Positions 29,447-41,178 of a stretch of 64,000 nt of DNA are shown here, piece after piece (the first letter of the stretch is position 1; the number at the start of each line of letters is the position of its first letter). The position numbers and the translations under genes were made by a program. This DNA comes from DT-68 sp965263245. GTDB taxonomy: Bacteria; Bacillota_I; Bacilli_A; Mycoplasmatales; Metamycoplasmataceae. The notes under the pieces are model-generated. The model ran no database searches. It was given only the letters and a program-made list of their open reading frames with translations, and was not told the DNA's origin. The stretch is from positions 372,001 to 436,000 of the forward strand of contig CBDHHR010001146.1 in the NCBI GenBank assembly GCA_965263245.1, in the 5' to 3' direction.

Positions 29447-31987
29447 ATGATAGGTTCTATTAAAAATTTTCTTAAAAACATTAAATTAAATAGGTTTAAA
29501 AGATTAATAATTTTAATTTTAACCGGAGTTTTTGCAATTATTACAATTACGTTTGGTTCAATTTTATTTGTTTCGAAAAAAGGCGAATTATCCACTGAGT
29601 ACGGTGGCGGGGCAGAATTTATAGTTAAAATTGAACCCGAAAAAACTAATAACAAAATTGAAGAATCAAACAGAATTGCTTCTGATGTTGCGCAAGAAAT
29701 TTACAATAGAGTTGATTCTTTAGGTGTTAAAGGAGTTCAAGTTCATCCGGAAACTTCTTCTGATGGTGCTCGTGTTAGAGTAACTTATCCAGGTCTTACC
29801 AACACAGAGGAAAGAAAAGAAATTGAAGATCTTATTACACACAAACCTAAATTAAGTTTTACTGACATACACGGTAATTTATTATTTGATGAATACCAAA
29901 ATTTTAATGAAGAACTTGTTAATTCAAACGGAAAAATTATTCCTCTTTCAAGCAAGTCAAATGTTCCTATAAAGTCTGGAAGTGCTTCTCCTTCTTTTAC
30001 AAGGGTTAATCTTAAAATTGTCAATGGTAAAACTGCTGAATGAACAAAGGCAACAAAATATATTTCTTCATTAAAAGATAATTCTAACAGAATTTTTGTT
30101 TGATTAGATTTAGACAAATTTGTTCAAAAAATGAAAATTGATTGGCCCAAAATTTGGTTAAGTTCGGGTGAAAATCCAATTGTTGCAAGCAAAATTTCGG
30201 TTAAAAAAGACGGAAAAGATATTTTTGCAAACCGAAAATACACCATTGATAGTTCAAAATATTTAATTTCTAGTCCTTCGGTTAAGGAAACATTAAGCGG
30301 TACAGATTTTGTAATTGAAGGTATGCAAAATAGTACAGAATCAAAAGAGTTGTCAAGAAAAATTAATTATGGTTCATCAGATTATAGACTTAATCTTGAA
30401 TATTCAAATTATGTTGAAGCAAGCTATGGTGCTAATGCTTTTGATAAAGCAATGACTGCCGGAATTATTGTTTTTGCATTTATAGTACTATTCTTGATTT
30501 CTAATTATGGTATTTTAGGAATTCTTTCTTCGTTTTCAATGGCATTGTACATTTTTATGACGTTAACAATATTTACGTTAATGCGCGGACAATATTCTCC
30601 AGAGTCCATAGCAGCCTTGATAATCGGTATTGGTATGTGTTTAGATGCAAATATAATCACCTTTGAAAGGCTCAAGAACGAGGTTTATGGTGGAGTAAAT
30701 TTAAAAAACGGTCTTAAAAACGCAAATAAAAAATCTACATCTACCATTTTTGATTCTAATATTACAACTTTAATTGTTGCCCTTGTTTTATTTTTCTTTG
30801 GAACACGAAACATTATTGGACTTTCTGTGACATTAATACTTTCAATTATTTTAACTTTGTTTATAATGTTAGGATTTACTAAATTTACCTCGCGAATGTT
30901 AGTTAACACAGGTATTTTTGACAAAAGGTTACATTTACTTGGATTTAAACCAAAATTTGATACAAAAATTCAAAACAAAATTAATAAGTTTAATTTTGTT
31001 AAAAATTCTAAATGATTCAATTTAGTTTCATTATTAATAATTGCTATTTCATGAATAGTATTTGTTACAAACGCTTTAAATGATTCTTCATTTACCGGAG
31101 GATTAAATCTTTCGCATGATTTTACAGGTGGAACAAACATTTTAATAATTCCAAAAGAGGGTATTGATTTTATAACTAGTTCTGATGCTGAAGCAATCAA
31201 ATTAGATTTAATTGATAGAGGATTAGATGGTAATAATATAGAATTTATTAAAGAATCGGAAAAAATTGTTTCCATTAAATACAATAGTGTTAAAACTTTT
31301 GCCGATGCAAACATTTTTAAACAAGTATTTGAAAATAAATTTGATGACATACAGTTTATTCAATCCATAACTACTAATGATGTTGCTAATAAAATTTTAT
31401 TTAACGCTTTAATGGGTGTTGGAATAGCAATTATAGGAGTAATTGTTTATACATTATTTAGATTTAAATGAACATATTCAATTGCTGCAATCGCAGCATT
31501 AATACATGATTCGTTAATTGTTGTAGCATTATTTATAATGTTTAGAATTGAAATTTCACCTATATTTATAGCAGGAATTCTTGCAATTATTGGATACTCA
31601 ATAAATGACACAATTGTTATTTTTGACAGGTTAAGAGAAAAGTTAAATGATTATGAAGGAAACCTCACACCAGAAAAAATTAAAGAACTTTCTGACACTT
31701 CAATCAAAGAAACCTTTAAAAGATCAATTTTAACTTCATTTACAACAATTATGGCAGTGCTAATTTTAATGTCATTTGGAAATGCTACAAAATTTTCGTT
31801 TAACATCGCAATGTTTTTTGGATTGCTAGCCGGAACATATTCTTCAATTTTTATAGCAACATTTGTTTGAACAAAATTAGAAATTTTCAGACAAAAAAGA
31901 ATTTCTCTTAGAAAAAACAAAAATTTTTGAGATTCAGATGAAAACGAAGAACAAATATTCAAAGATATTAATGACTTTAGTGTTTAA
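29447..31987 (+). CDS. secDF: Fused protein translocase subunits SecD and SecF
   Basis: 846 residues. SecD half: TM1 (about 18-40), GGGAEFIVKIE (D1 motif), large outer domain to about 330, then TM2-6 with IIGIGMCLDANIITFERLKNE (D4-type motif). SecF half from about residue 520: TM, SHDFTGGTNILI, outer domain, then FIAGILAIIGYSINDTIVIFDRLREKL. Uses proton flux to pull exported proteins out. Three or more TGA codons are Trp. TATAAT at 29431-29436 leaves only about 3-4 bases of leader. Confidence 0.95.
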
Positions 31988-32009
31988 AAATTTTGTTATA
32001 TAATTTTAT

Positions 32010-32151
32010 TATAATTAAATTATCAAAGAAAAGGAAAGTGTGACACCCTTAGAGATAAATTCGTAAATACTGCGTTAAAGTAAAAGAGTCCTCATTAGAG
32101 TGGCAAGTTAGTCTCTAATTTTAGGACTTTTTATTTACAAGGAGAAAACTT
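32010..32151 (+). promoter_or_regulatory. Compact T-box leader of hisS-aspS
   Basis: TATAAT boxes at 31999-32004 and 32010-32015. Stem I is reduced to AAGG (32031-32034)/CCTT (32047-32050) with a 12-base loop ending TGT-GAC-AC; the specifier is GAC (Asp, 32042-32044), overlapping CAC (His, 32044-32046). The T-box AGAGTGGCAAG is at 32098-32108, with TGGC expected to pair with a G73 tRNA such as Asp. The terminator pairs AAAGAGTCCT (32083) with AGGACTTTTT (32123) and ATTAGAG with CTCTAAT. SD AAGGAG before ATG 32152. Confidence 0.85.
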
Positions 32152-33417
32152 ATGCAAAGACCAAAAGGAACAAAAGACATTTTTGGAGATGAATCTATAT
32201 TAAGAGAATATCTTTATGATTTGTTTAAAAAAATTTCCAAAATAAATAATTTTAAACAAATTGAAACACCAATTTTTGAAAAATTAGAAACTTTTACTAA
32301 AACAATCGGTGAAACAACCAGCATTGTTTCAAAAGAAATGTATGTTTTTAATGATAAAAAAAACCGGAAAATGGTTTTAAAACCAGAAAACACCGCTAGT
32401 GTAATTCGTGCCATCGTTGAAAATAAACTTTATAACCAAAAATTACCACTTAAACTATTTTACATAACTCCTAATTTTAGGTACGAAAGACCTCAAAAAG
32501 GACGACAAAGACAATTTACCCAATTTGGTGTCGAAGTGATTTCAAAACCCAATCCTTATTTAGACGTTGAAATAATTTTGTTTGCAAAAACAATTTTAGA
32601 TTCTTTAAAAATAAGTTATAAATTGTTAATTAATTCTTTAGGTGATCAAAAAACAAGGGATTTATACTCAAAAAAATTAAATGAATATTTTATTAAAAAT
32701 AAAGAACAATTAACGAAAAATTCTAAAAATAGAATTAACGTTAACCCTTTAAGAATACTCGATGATAAAATTGATGCTCAAAAAGAAGTTGTTAAAAACG
32801 CTCCTAAAATTCATGAATTTTACAACCAAGAAACAAAAAATTATTTTTTTAAATTAACAAATTTTTTAAACCAAATGGACGTTAAATATGAAATTGAACC
32901 TAAATTAGTTAGAGGAATAGATTATTATTCTGATACTTGTTTTGAATTTGTTTCCACTTCTAATAAAGCAGGAGCGCAATCAACTTTAATCGGTGGAGGA
33001 AGATATTCAAATCTTATAAAATATTTTGGCGGACCTGATTTATCCGGAATTGGTTTTGGTCTAGGAGTTGAAAGAGTTTTAAACGAAATTAATCAAAAAG
33101 AAATAATTCTAAATAACAAAGATAAACTTGATGTTTATTTAGTTAACATTTCACAAAAAAACCAAATTTTAGTCACTAAAATTGTTTTTTTATTGAGAAA
33201 ATCAGGTTTTTCAACAGAGTGAAACATCAAATCAACTAATTTGTTAAAAGGTTTAAAAAATGCTGATTCATATGAACCAAAAATAAAAATTATTGCTGGT
33301 GACAATGAATTAGCTAACAACGAAGTAATTATCAAAAAAAATAATTTTCAACAAAATGTAAAAATTGACAATTTAGTCAAATTAATAAAAAAGGAAATCA
33401 ATCATGAAAAAAATTAA
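32152..33417 (+). CDS. hisS: Histidyl-tRNA synthetase
   Basis: 421 residues. Class II motifs: RPKGTKDIFGDES N-terminus, motif 2 FRYERPQKGRQRQFTQFGVEV, LVRGIDYYSDTCFEFV (His-A type), motif 3 SGIGFGLGVERVL. A C-terminal anticodon-binding domain follows, reduced in length. One TGA (33220-33222) is Trp. The last 14 bases overlap the start of aspS. Controlled by the T-box upstream. Confidence 0.96.
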
Positions 33418-35095
33418 TAACGGTCAATTAAACATTAATGATGTAAATAAAAAAGTTACTTTGTACGGCTTTGTTGCAAGCAAAAGAAAAATCGGAAAAC
33501 TTACTTTTGTTGATCTTAGAGACAGGTGAGGAATAACACAACTTGTTTTTGAAGGTAAAATTGAAAATTTTACAAAAGAATCAGTTTTAAAAATAACGGG
33601 AAAAGTTGTTGAAAGAAAAGATAAAAATCCTAATTTAAAAACTGGCGATATAGAAATTATGGTTGAAAAACTTACTATTTTTTCTAAGGCACAAACACTT
33701 CCTTTTGTTATTAAAGACAAACTTGAAGCTAAAGAAGACACAAGACTTAATTATAGGTTTTTAGATCTTAGAAGACCAATCATGCAAAAAAAAATAATTT
33801 TAAGACATAAGTTAAATAAAGCCATCAGGGATTTTTTTCACCATGAAGATTTTTTAGAAATAGAAACACCATTTTTATCTAAATCAACTCCAGAAGGCGC
33901 AAGAGATTTTTTAGTTTCAACAAGAAAAACTGGACACTTTTTTGCTTTACCACAATCTCCGCAAATGTACAAACAATTATTAATGTCTTCAGGTTTTGAA
34001 AAATATTTTCAAATTGTTAAAGTTTTTAGAGACGAAGATTCAAGAAAAGACAGACAACCAGAGTTTACACAACTTGATGTTGAAGTATCATATGCCAAAG
34101 AAGAAGATATAAAAAATTTAATTGAAAAAATGTTTGAGTTTGTATTTAAAAAATTAAATAAAAAAATAAAAATTCCTTTTCAAAGAATGAATTATGAAAC
34201 TGCAACAGAAAGATTTGGAACTGATAAACCAGATTTAAGATTTAATAATGAACTAAACGAATCAACAAAAATATTTAAAAATTCATCGTTTAATGCTTTT
34301 AAAAATTCTGAAAGTGTTAAATTCCTTTATTTTAAAGAAACATTAAATAAAAAAGATGTTTCAGAACTTGAAGAAGTTGCAAAAAAAAATGGTGCAAAAG
34401 GTTTAATTTGGGGAACATTTATCAATAATGACGGTCCAGTTTTTAAATTTTTAGAAGATGAAATAAAAATAATCATCAAAAAAAATCATTTTAATAAAAG
34501 TGGAACAATTTTATTTATTGGTGATGATTATGAAATTACAACCAAATCTCTTGGAGCAATTAGAACGTTTTTAGCAATAAAATTTAACTGAGCTAAAAAC
34601 CAGGAAGATAAATTTTTATGAATCGAAAATTGACCTTTATTTGAATATGATAAAAAAACAAAAAAATACACCACAATTCACCATCCTTTTACTTCTCCTA
34701 CGGAAAAAACAATCAAAAATTTTGACGTTGACAAAAAAAACGCAAAAGCAAGATCATATGATGTTGTAATGAACGGATTTGAAATTGGGGGTGGCTCTAC
34801 ACGTATTTTTGATAAAAATGTTCAAGAAAAAATGTTTTCAGCAATTGGTTTATCAAAAGAAGAATACCAAAATCAATTTGGGTTCTTTTTAGAAATATTT
34901 AAATATGGTTTACCGCCACATTCAGGAATTGCACTAGGAATTGATAGAATTTTAATGCTGCTTACAAACTCAAATTCTATTAGAGAAGTAATTGCGTTTC
35001 CAAAAAACCCAAACGGAATTGCTGTTATGGAAAAAGCACCTTCAATCATTTCCGAAAAACAATTAAATGAATACAAAATAAAAAAAAATAAATAA
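33404..35095 (+). CDS. aspS: Aspartyl-tRNA synthetase
   Basis: 563 residues. N-terminal OB anticodon domain (VTLYGFVASKRKIGKLTFVDLRDRWGITQLVF), then class II core: TPFLSKSTPEGARDFLVSTR, FRDEDSRKDRQPEFTQLDVEVS (motif 2) and GIALGIDRILMLLT (motif 3). The insertion domain between motifs 2 and 3 is present, as in bacterial AspRS, but shorter than in E. coli. TGA codons are Trp. Translationally coupled to hisS. Confidence 0.96.
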
Positions 35096-35110
35096 TTTTT
35101 TTTATTTTGT

Positions 35111-35116
35111 TAAAAT
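35111..35116 (+). promoter_or_regulatory. -10-like box for leaderless MATE gene
   Basis: TAAAAT ends six bases before the ATG at 35123. Weaker than TATAAT but in the same position as the other leaderless genes. Confidence 0.5.
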
Positions 35117-35122
35117 GATTTT

Positions 35123-36655
35123 ATGCTTAATATTGTTAAAGACCATTTACCAGAAAATAAACAAAAATGAAAAAGTTATTTTTTGTTATTTTATCCTATG
35201 TTAATAGCAGCTGTTACTTATTCTTTAAACGGTTTTGTTGATAATTTTATGGTTGGTCAAATTGAACAAGGAGCAACTGCTCTTGCAGCAATTAATTCTT
35301 GAACAGGAATAATTATTGGAGTTTATATCGGAATAAGTTCAAGTGCTTCATTTATAATGGCAAGATATTTTTATACTAATAAAGTTGAAAAAACAAAAGA
35401 AATATTTAGACTAAGATTACTTTTTTCAATTTTGTTTGGAACCATAATGGCAACAATTGCTTTAGTTACTCCTGATACTTTAATTAAAGTCTTTTTAAAA
35501 AAACCCGAATCAGAAAATTTTAATAAAATTGCTTATAATTTGGCGCTTCAAAATTCAAGAGATTATTTAAAAATTATTACAATTCAATGGGTTTTAATAT
35601 CAATAACTCTTAATTTTGGAAACAGTTTAAGAGAAACTGGTTTTGGAAAAGCTCCAATGTATTGAGGAATTTTTGCTTTAATTACCAACGTTGTTTTAAA
35701 TTCAATTTTAATGTACGTGTTTAATTTTGGTGTTGTAGGTGCTGCCTGAGCTTCTGTTGCAGCCAGAATTGTTGCTTTTTCTGTTGGACTATATTGAATA
35801 GTTTTTAAAGGTGTTAATTGAGGGTTTAAACCATGAACTATTTTCAAAATTTCAAAACAAACAATTAAAGATTTTTTTTCAAAATTTCATTTATTTATTT
35901 CAATATCACTAGTTTTCTTTTTTATAATTATCAGAAATACAATTTATGATTTTAGTTATCCGGTGGGTAAAGATCAACTTGGAATCGGGGTAAGTGCAAT
36001 GAGCATTTTAGCATTAGTTGGAGCAATAATGAATGTTTTTACTTCAACTTTTTCAGTTGTTAGTGGTATGTCTGCTGCCGTAATTGCTAAATTGCTTTCA
36101 CAAAATAAAACTAAAGAAGCTTTTAGTGAGGCAAAAAGATTAAAAGGTTTTATTACTTTAATTTCTATTTTTCTTTCGTTTTTAATGTTTATAATTGCTT
36201 TATTAATGCCTTATTTTACATTTTTATCAAGAGTAAAATATGATGGAAACACGTTAACTTTTGATAATTTTGAAAATTTAAAACAAGTTAGAAACGCTTT
36301 AATTGTTGTCTGCTTTTTTTATCCTTTTTGAATTTGAGGTTCATCTTCATATAGAGCAGGTTGTTCTGGTACAAAAGGATTTTGATTTTCTTTTGCTGAT
36401 GTTACTCTAACAGGTCCTTTTCAAATTGGATGACTTCTTATAATGTCATATTTTATTCTTCCCAATAATCTTTTTATTGAAGAAAACTTTTATATTTTTT
36501 ATTTAATCTTCTTTATGTCAGACTTTCTTAAATTAATTGTTTTTGAGTCTTTATTTTATAAATATAAGTGAAACGTTTCAATTACAAAATTAAAAGGAAA
36601 ACAAATAAGAGCTGAACTTAAAGATCATGTTTCTGGTGCTGCAATTGATAGATAA
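35123..36655 (+). CDS. MATE-family multidrug/organic cation efflux transporter
   Basis: 510 residues, about 12 hydrophobic segments. The first helix region PMLIAAVTYSLNGFVDNFMVGQI and the paired repeat VGAIMNVFTSTFSVVSGMSAAVIAK in the second half fit the MATE (DinF/NorM-like) fold, two bundles of six. GVVGAAWASVAARIVAF is typical. It expels cationic compounds using Na+ or H+; substrate unknown. About eight TGA codons are Trp. It sits between two synthetase units with its own weak promoter. Confidence 0.88.
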
Positions 36656-36664
36656 TTTTGATTT

Positions 36665-36821
36665 TATAATATAATAAGAAATATATAAAATCTTTGACCA
36701 AGAAATGTGCAACCTTGTGAGATTAACAGTTTAGCCGGCTATAACGGTAGAGAGTCTTTTAGAAGTGGTACGTTGGTCTTCTAACATGTCTCTTTTTTTA
36801 TTTTTAAGGAGAAAATACACA
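36665..36821 (+). promoter_or_regulatory. Compact T-box leader of alaS
   Basis: Overlapping TATAAT boxes at 36665-36675. Stem I: AATCT (36689)/AGATT (36720) enclosing CAAG/CTTG, with loop AAATGTGCAAC; specifier GCA (Ala, 36709-36711) sits in the same TGT-NNN-AC context as in the hisS leader. A GCCG/CGGT stem follows. T-box AGAAGTGGTACG (36761-36772): TGGT matches A73 of tRNA-Ala. Terminator: TTAGAAG/CTTCTAA on AGAGA (36749)/TCTCT (36789), then T7. SD AAGGAG. Confidence 0.87.
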
Positions 36822-39401
36822 ATGAAAAAATATAGTTCAAAAGAAATTAGAAAAATATGATTAGATTTTTTTGCATCAAAAAATCATAAAATAATTGAAT
36901 CTAAATCACTTATTCCTAAAAATGATCCTTCAATTTTGTGAATAAATTCTGGTGTTGCAACGTTAAAAAAATACTTTTCAGGCAAAGAGCTTCCTTTAAG
37001 TCCAAGAATGGTTAATTCCCAAAAATGTATAAGAACTAACGATATTGAAAACGTTGGAATAACCGCAAGACACCACACCTTTTTTGAAATGCTCGGAAGC
37101 TTCTCGATTGGAGATTATTTTAAAGATAAAGCAATTGAAATAGCTTTTGAGTTAATTTTTAAAGTTTTTGCTTTTCCAAAAGAAAAAATTTACGTTAGTT
37201 ATTTTGAAAAAGATAAATTTACTCATAATAAATGATTGTCTTTAGGAATTGATGCAAAAAACTTAATTAAAGGTACTAAAAAAACTAATTTTTGAGATTT
37301 AGGTCAAGGTCCTTGCGGTCCTTGTACAGAAATATTTTTTGATAGAGGAGAAAAATATGATCCAAAAAATTTAGGAGTTGAACTTCTTGAAAAAGATATT
37401 GAAAACGACCGATATATTGAAATATGAAACATTGTTTTTTCACAGTTTAATAATGACGGAGAAAATAATTATGAAGAGTTAAAGCAAAAAAACATCGATA
37501 CAGGAGCTGGACTTGAAAGAATTGCGTGTATTTTTCAAGATGTTCCTACTAATTTTGATACAGATTTATTTTTACCAATTATTAATGAAATTGAAAAAAT
37601 AACAAATAAAAAATATTCTCTTGAAAATTACTTTATAAAAAACCAAAACCAAAGTAAAATTAACAAAAAAATGAGAATAATCGCGGATCATTTAAGAGCA
37701 ATTGTTTTAGCAATAAACGATGGTGCAAAACCTTCTAACACCAGAAGAGGTTACATTATTAGAAGACTTATTAGAAGATCATACCGGTGTGGAATTGAGT
37801 TAGGAATTAAGGATAAAATATTTTTAAGTAAATTAGTTCCCATTACTAGTTTTGTGCTTGATTATTACAAAGTTGAGCAAGAAAAAGTTCAAGTAATAAT
37901 TAAAAAAGAAGAACTTGCTTTTTCAAACACAATTAAACAAGGTGAAAAAATATTACATGAAGAAATAAATAAAAATAAAACTTATTTTAGTCCAAAAATT
38001 GCTTTTAAACTTTTTGAAACATACGGTTTTCCGATTGAATTAACAAAAGAAATATTATCTGAAAAAAATATTAAATTAGATATTTCGATGTTTAATAAAT
38101 TAATGAAAGAACACGGAATAAAATCTAAAAATAAACAAAATGTTGGAATTGATAAACAAATTCAATCAATTCAAGTAGTTAATAAAAAAATTTCAAAGTT
38201 TATTGGTTATGAAGTAATTTCGAGTATTTCAGAAGTAATTAAGCAAGTTTTTGAAAATGATAAATACTTTGTTTTATTAGATAAAACACCTTTTTATGCA
38301 ACAAAAGGTGGTCAATTACATGATTGAGGGAAAATTGACAACATACCAGTTTTAGATGTTTTTCAAGATAAATACAACAACCATTGACACGTTTTAAACA
38401 AAAAAATTCATAAAAAAGAAATTGCAGCAGTTGTTGATAGAAACCTTAGAATTAAAAAAGCAAGAAACCATTCTTCAACCCATCTTTTAGGTTTAGCACT
38501 TACAAAAGTATTTGGTAAAAACACTTTACAACTTGGTTCATATAACGACGAAAATAAGTTAAGACTTGATTTTAATTTAGATAATAAACCAACAAACCAA
38601 GAATTAAAAAAAGTTGAAATTATTGTAAATAATTTAATAAAAAAATCAATTGAAAGAAAGTATAAATTAATGAAGTATGATGATGCAATTGAACATGGAG
38701 TACTTGCACTCGAAAATGAAGATTATGGAGAAGGCTTATTAAGGGTGGTTGAATTTGACGAATCAAAAGAATTTTGCGGTGGAACTCACATTAGAAACAC
38801 CTCACTTATTGAAAAATTTAAAATATCTAAAATTGACTCAAAAGGTTCAGGAGTTTATAGAATAGAAGCAATCACAAGTAACAAAGAAATTAAAAAATTT
38901 GAATTAAGAGCCAAAAAATCAATAATTTTTTTAATTGAACAAAAAATCAAAAAACTAAAAAAAATCAACCCTTCTTATTCAATTAAATATTCAATTTTAA
39001 ACACTTTAGACCAATTAAAGACCATTTTAGAAAAGTTAATTTTAGAAATAAAAAAGATTAAAAATAGCAATTATAAAAAAGTTAATTTTGATTTAGAAAA
39101 CATTAATTTTGAAAATTGAAATAAAATAAAAACGCACATTAATTTAAACGTTGATGTTCTAGAAAACGTTAAACCACTTGCAATTAAATTAAGAAATAAT
39201 TTTGAAGATGCTTTATTTATTGTTGGAAAAACTGTAAATGAAAAAACAACGCTTGCTGTTGCTTCTAAAATTGTTGATGCTAATAAATTATTTAGTAAAA
39301 TAGCTTCTTCATTTAAGGGAAAAGGCGGTGGAAACAAAACTTTTGCGATGGGTTCAACTTCTAAAATTATTTCTTTAAAGGATTTTAAATGAGAAAAATA
39401 G
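36822..39401 (+). CDS. alaS: Alanyl-tRNA synthetase
   Basis: 859 residues. Catalytic core: FFASKNHKIIESKSLIP, ARHHTFFEMLGSFSIGDYFK, WDLGQGPCGPCTEIFFD, NTGAG-type NIDTGAGLERI, and the tRNA-recognition helix HLRAIVLAINDGAKPSNTRRGYIIRRLIRR. Editing domain zinc residues: ARNHSSTHLL and FCGGTHIRNTS. A short C-Ala domain ends KGKGGGNKTFAMGS. Many TGA codons are Trp; stop is TAG (39399-39401). The end overlaps ruvX by 13 bases. Controlled by its own T-box. Confidence 0.96.
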
Positions 39402-39802
39402 GTTTAGATATAGGCGCAAAAACTTGCGGCGTAGCCCTTTCAGATCCATCCAACATGATTGCAACTGGTAAAGAAAATATTAAGTTTAATGAAAAAGACT
39501 GAAAATCAATGTTTAAAAAATTAGATAAGTATTTTAAAAAATATGAAATTGACACAATAGTTATTGGCTATCCAAAACTACCAAGTGGTGATAAATCAAA
39601 AACAACAACGATGATTGAAGAAGTTGAAAGTTTACTAAAAAAAAGGTATTTACTCCCGGTAAAAAGAGTAAAAGAATATTTTTCAACCAAAAAAGCTCAT
39701 GAAATTTTAATTAGTGCACAAATTACAAGAAAAAAAAGAAAAAATTTAAAAGACCAGGTCTCAGCCCAAATTTTACTTACTGATTATTTAACAAGATTAT
39801 AA
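39389..39802 (+). CDS. ruvX: RuvX/YqgF RNase H-like resolvase (pre-16S rRNA nuclease)
   Basis: 137 residues. RKIGLDIGAKTCGVALSDP carries the first catalytic Asp of the RNase H fold; IVIGYPKLPSGDKSKTT and VKEYFSTKKAHEIL and DQVSAQILLTDYL complete the family pattern. Proposed to process 16S rRNA 5' ends or resolve junctions. The alaS-ruvX-DUF1292 order follows the Firmicute alaS-yrzL-yrrK-yrzB cluster. Overlaps alaS by 13 bases. Confidence 0.9.
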
Positions 39803-39810
39803 TTTTTTAA

Positions 39811-39816
39811 TATAAT
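39811..39816 (+). promoter_or_regulatory. -10 box for leaderless DUF1292 gene
   Basis: TATAAT ends six bases before the ATG at 39823. Confidence 0.7.
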
Positions 39817-39822
39817 GTCTTT

Positions 39823-40065
39823 ATGAATAAATCAGATAGAAAAATTATTATCACTCATGAAAACGGAAAAAAAGAAGAAGGTAAAGTTCTTTTTACTTTT
39901 AGTGAAAACGGTGATGATTTTATTATTTATGAACTTAAAAAGAAAACTTATGCAGCAAAATTTAAAGATGAAGGACACCTTGTTGCAATCGAAAAAGACG
40001 AATGAAAGATAGTAAACAAAGTATTTGATGATTATCAAAATTCTTTGGAAGAAAAAAATGAATAG
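39823..40065 (+). CDS. DUF1292 (YrzB-like) small protein
   Basis: 80 residues. IIITHENGKKEEGKVLFTFSENGDDFIIYEL matches DUF1292, a small acidic family of unknown function usually encoded after ruvX. The TGA at 40003-40005 is Trp; stop is TAG at 40063-40065. Overlaps the following gene by 8 bases. The leaderless promoter separates it from ruvX. Confidence 0.82.
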
Positions 40066-40597
40066 CACTACTTGGTGAATCTTAGCAGGAACAATCCCTA
40101 TTTCATTAATAATAATGGTTATTTCGTTGTTAGTTGTTAGAGCAAAAATTTCTACTATAAAAAAAAATTATAGTTCTAAAGAAAACATTTTAAATAGAAA
40201 AAATCCCGGAGAACTTCTTTGGGATTTAAAAAATAAAACAAAAAATCCACTTAATGATTATGTTTTAGATTTTTTAATTAACACCTGTTTAAAAAATAAA
40301 TATAAAAATTTTAACACAATTGGTTTTTTAGAAAAATATGAAGAAAAAACACTAGAAAAAATTGCTAAACTTAAAAAAGTTACCAAAAATTATGATTTTC
40401 TTTTGATAAATTTTGATGAAGATTTAATTAATAAAATTCATAAAATTTATAAACAAATTAAACAAAATTCTTTAATTGCAATCGTTAATATTAACAATCG
40501 TAAAAATCAAAAAAAATTTGTTTCATATTTAAAATTAATTGATTTTAGACATGAATTTCAAAAAATTGGAAACGGAATTATTTTAATAGCAAAATAA
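40058..40597 (+). CDS. Membrane-anchored protein, possible degenerate methyltransferase
   Basis: 179 residues. One N-terminal transmembrane segment (about 6-27), then a basic cytosolic part. NFNTIGFLEKYEEKTLEKI, KNYDFLLINFDE and SLIAIVNINNRKNQKKFVSYLKLIDFRHEFQKIGNGIILIAK give a Rossmann-like alternation resembling a small methyltransferase that has lost motif I. Mollicute genomes carry a protein like this between DUF1292 and greA, sometimes labelled a putative methyltransferase; I cannot confirm activity. Several TGA codons near the start are Trp. Confidence 0.65.
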
Positions 40598-40660
40598 TTT
40601 TAATAAAACATTTTAAATGTATTAAAATGTATTAATAAGTTTTAAAAAAAGGAATCAAAA

Positions 40661-41134
40661 ATGATAGAGAAAAAAATAATTACTAAAGATGGTCAAAAAG
40701 ACTTAAAAGAGGAATTAAAACACTTGATTGATATCGAAAGACCTAAAATAATTGAAACCATTAAAGAAGCCAGGCAACAAGGTGATTTATCTGATAATGC
40801 AGAGTTTGAGATCGCAAGGGAAAAACAGGGTCAAATTGAAGATAGAATTCAGGAAATTCAAAACATTTTAGAAAATTCTGAAATTGTTAAGCAAAATAAA
40901 ACTTCTGAAGATAAAATTAGCATTGGCTCAATAGTTGAATATTTAGATTTTTCAACAAACAAAATTAATAAAGTGCAAATTGTAGATTCATTAGAAGCTG
41001 ATCCTTTTGAAAATAAAATATCAAAATCTTCACCAATCGGACACGCTTTATTAGATGCAAAAATTGGTGAACAAGTAGTAATTCCGGTAGAAAAAAAATA
41101 CAAAATTGAAATAAAATCAATTAAATCTAATTAA
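40661..41134 (+). CDS. greA: Transcription elongation factor GreA
   Basis: 157 residues. Coiled-coil N-terminal finger (about 10-75) with the catalytic acidic tip EARQQGDLSDNAEFEIAREKQG, then the FKBP-like C-terminal domain with SPIGHALLDAKIGEQVVIPV. It rescues stalled RNA polymerase by stimulating transcript cleavage. SD AAAGGAA. Confidence 0.96.
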   Translation: MIEKKIITKDGQKDLKEELKHLIDIERPKIIETIKEARQQGDLSDNAEFEIAREKQGQIEDRIQEIQNILENSEIVKQNKTSEDKISIGSIVEYLDFSTNKINKVQIVDSLEADPFENKISKSSPIGHALLDAKIGEQVVIPVEKKYKIEIKSIKSN

Positions 41135-41178
41135 TATTTTAATTTATTCTTTTGTTAAATTGTTAAAATATTTTATAT

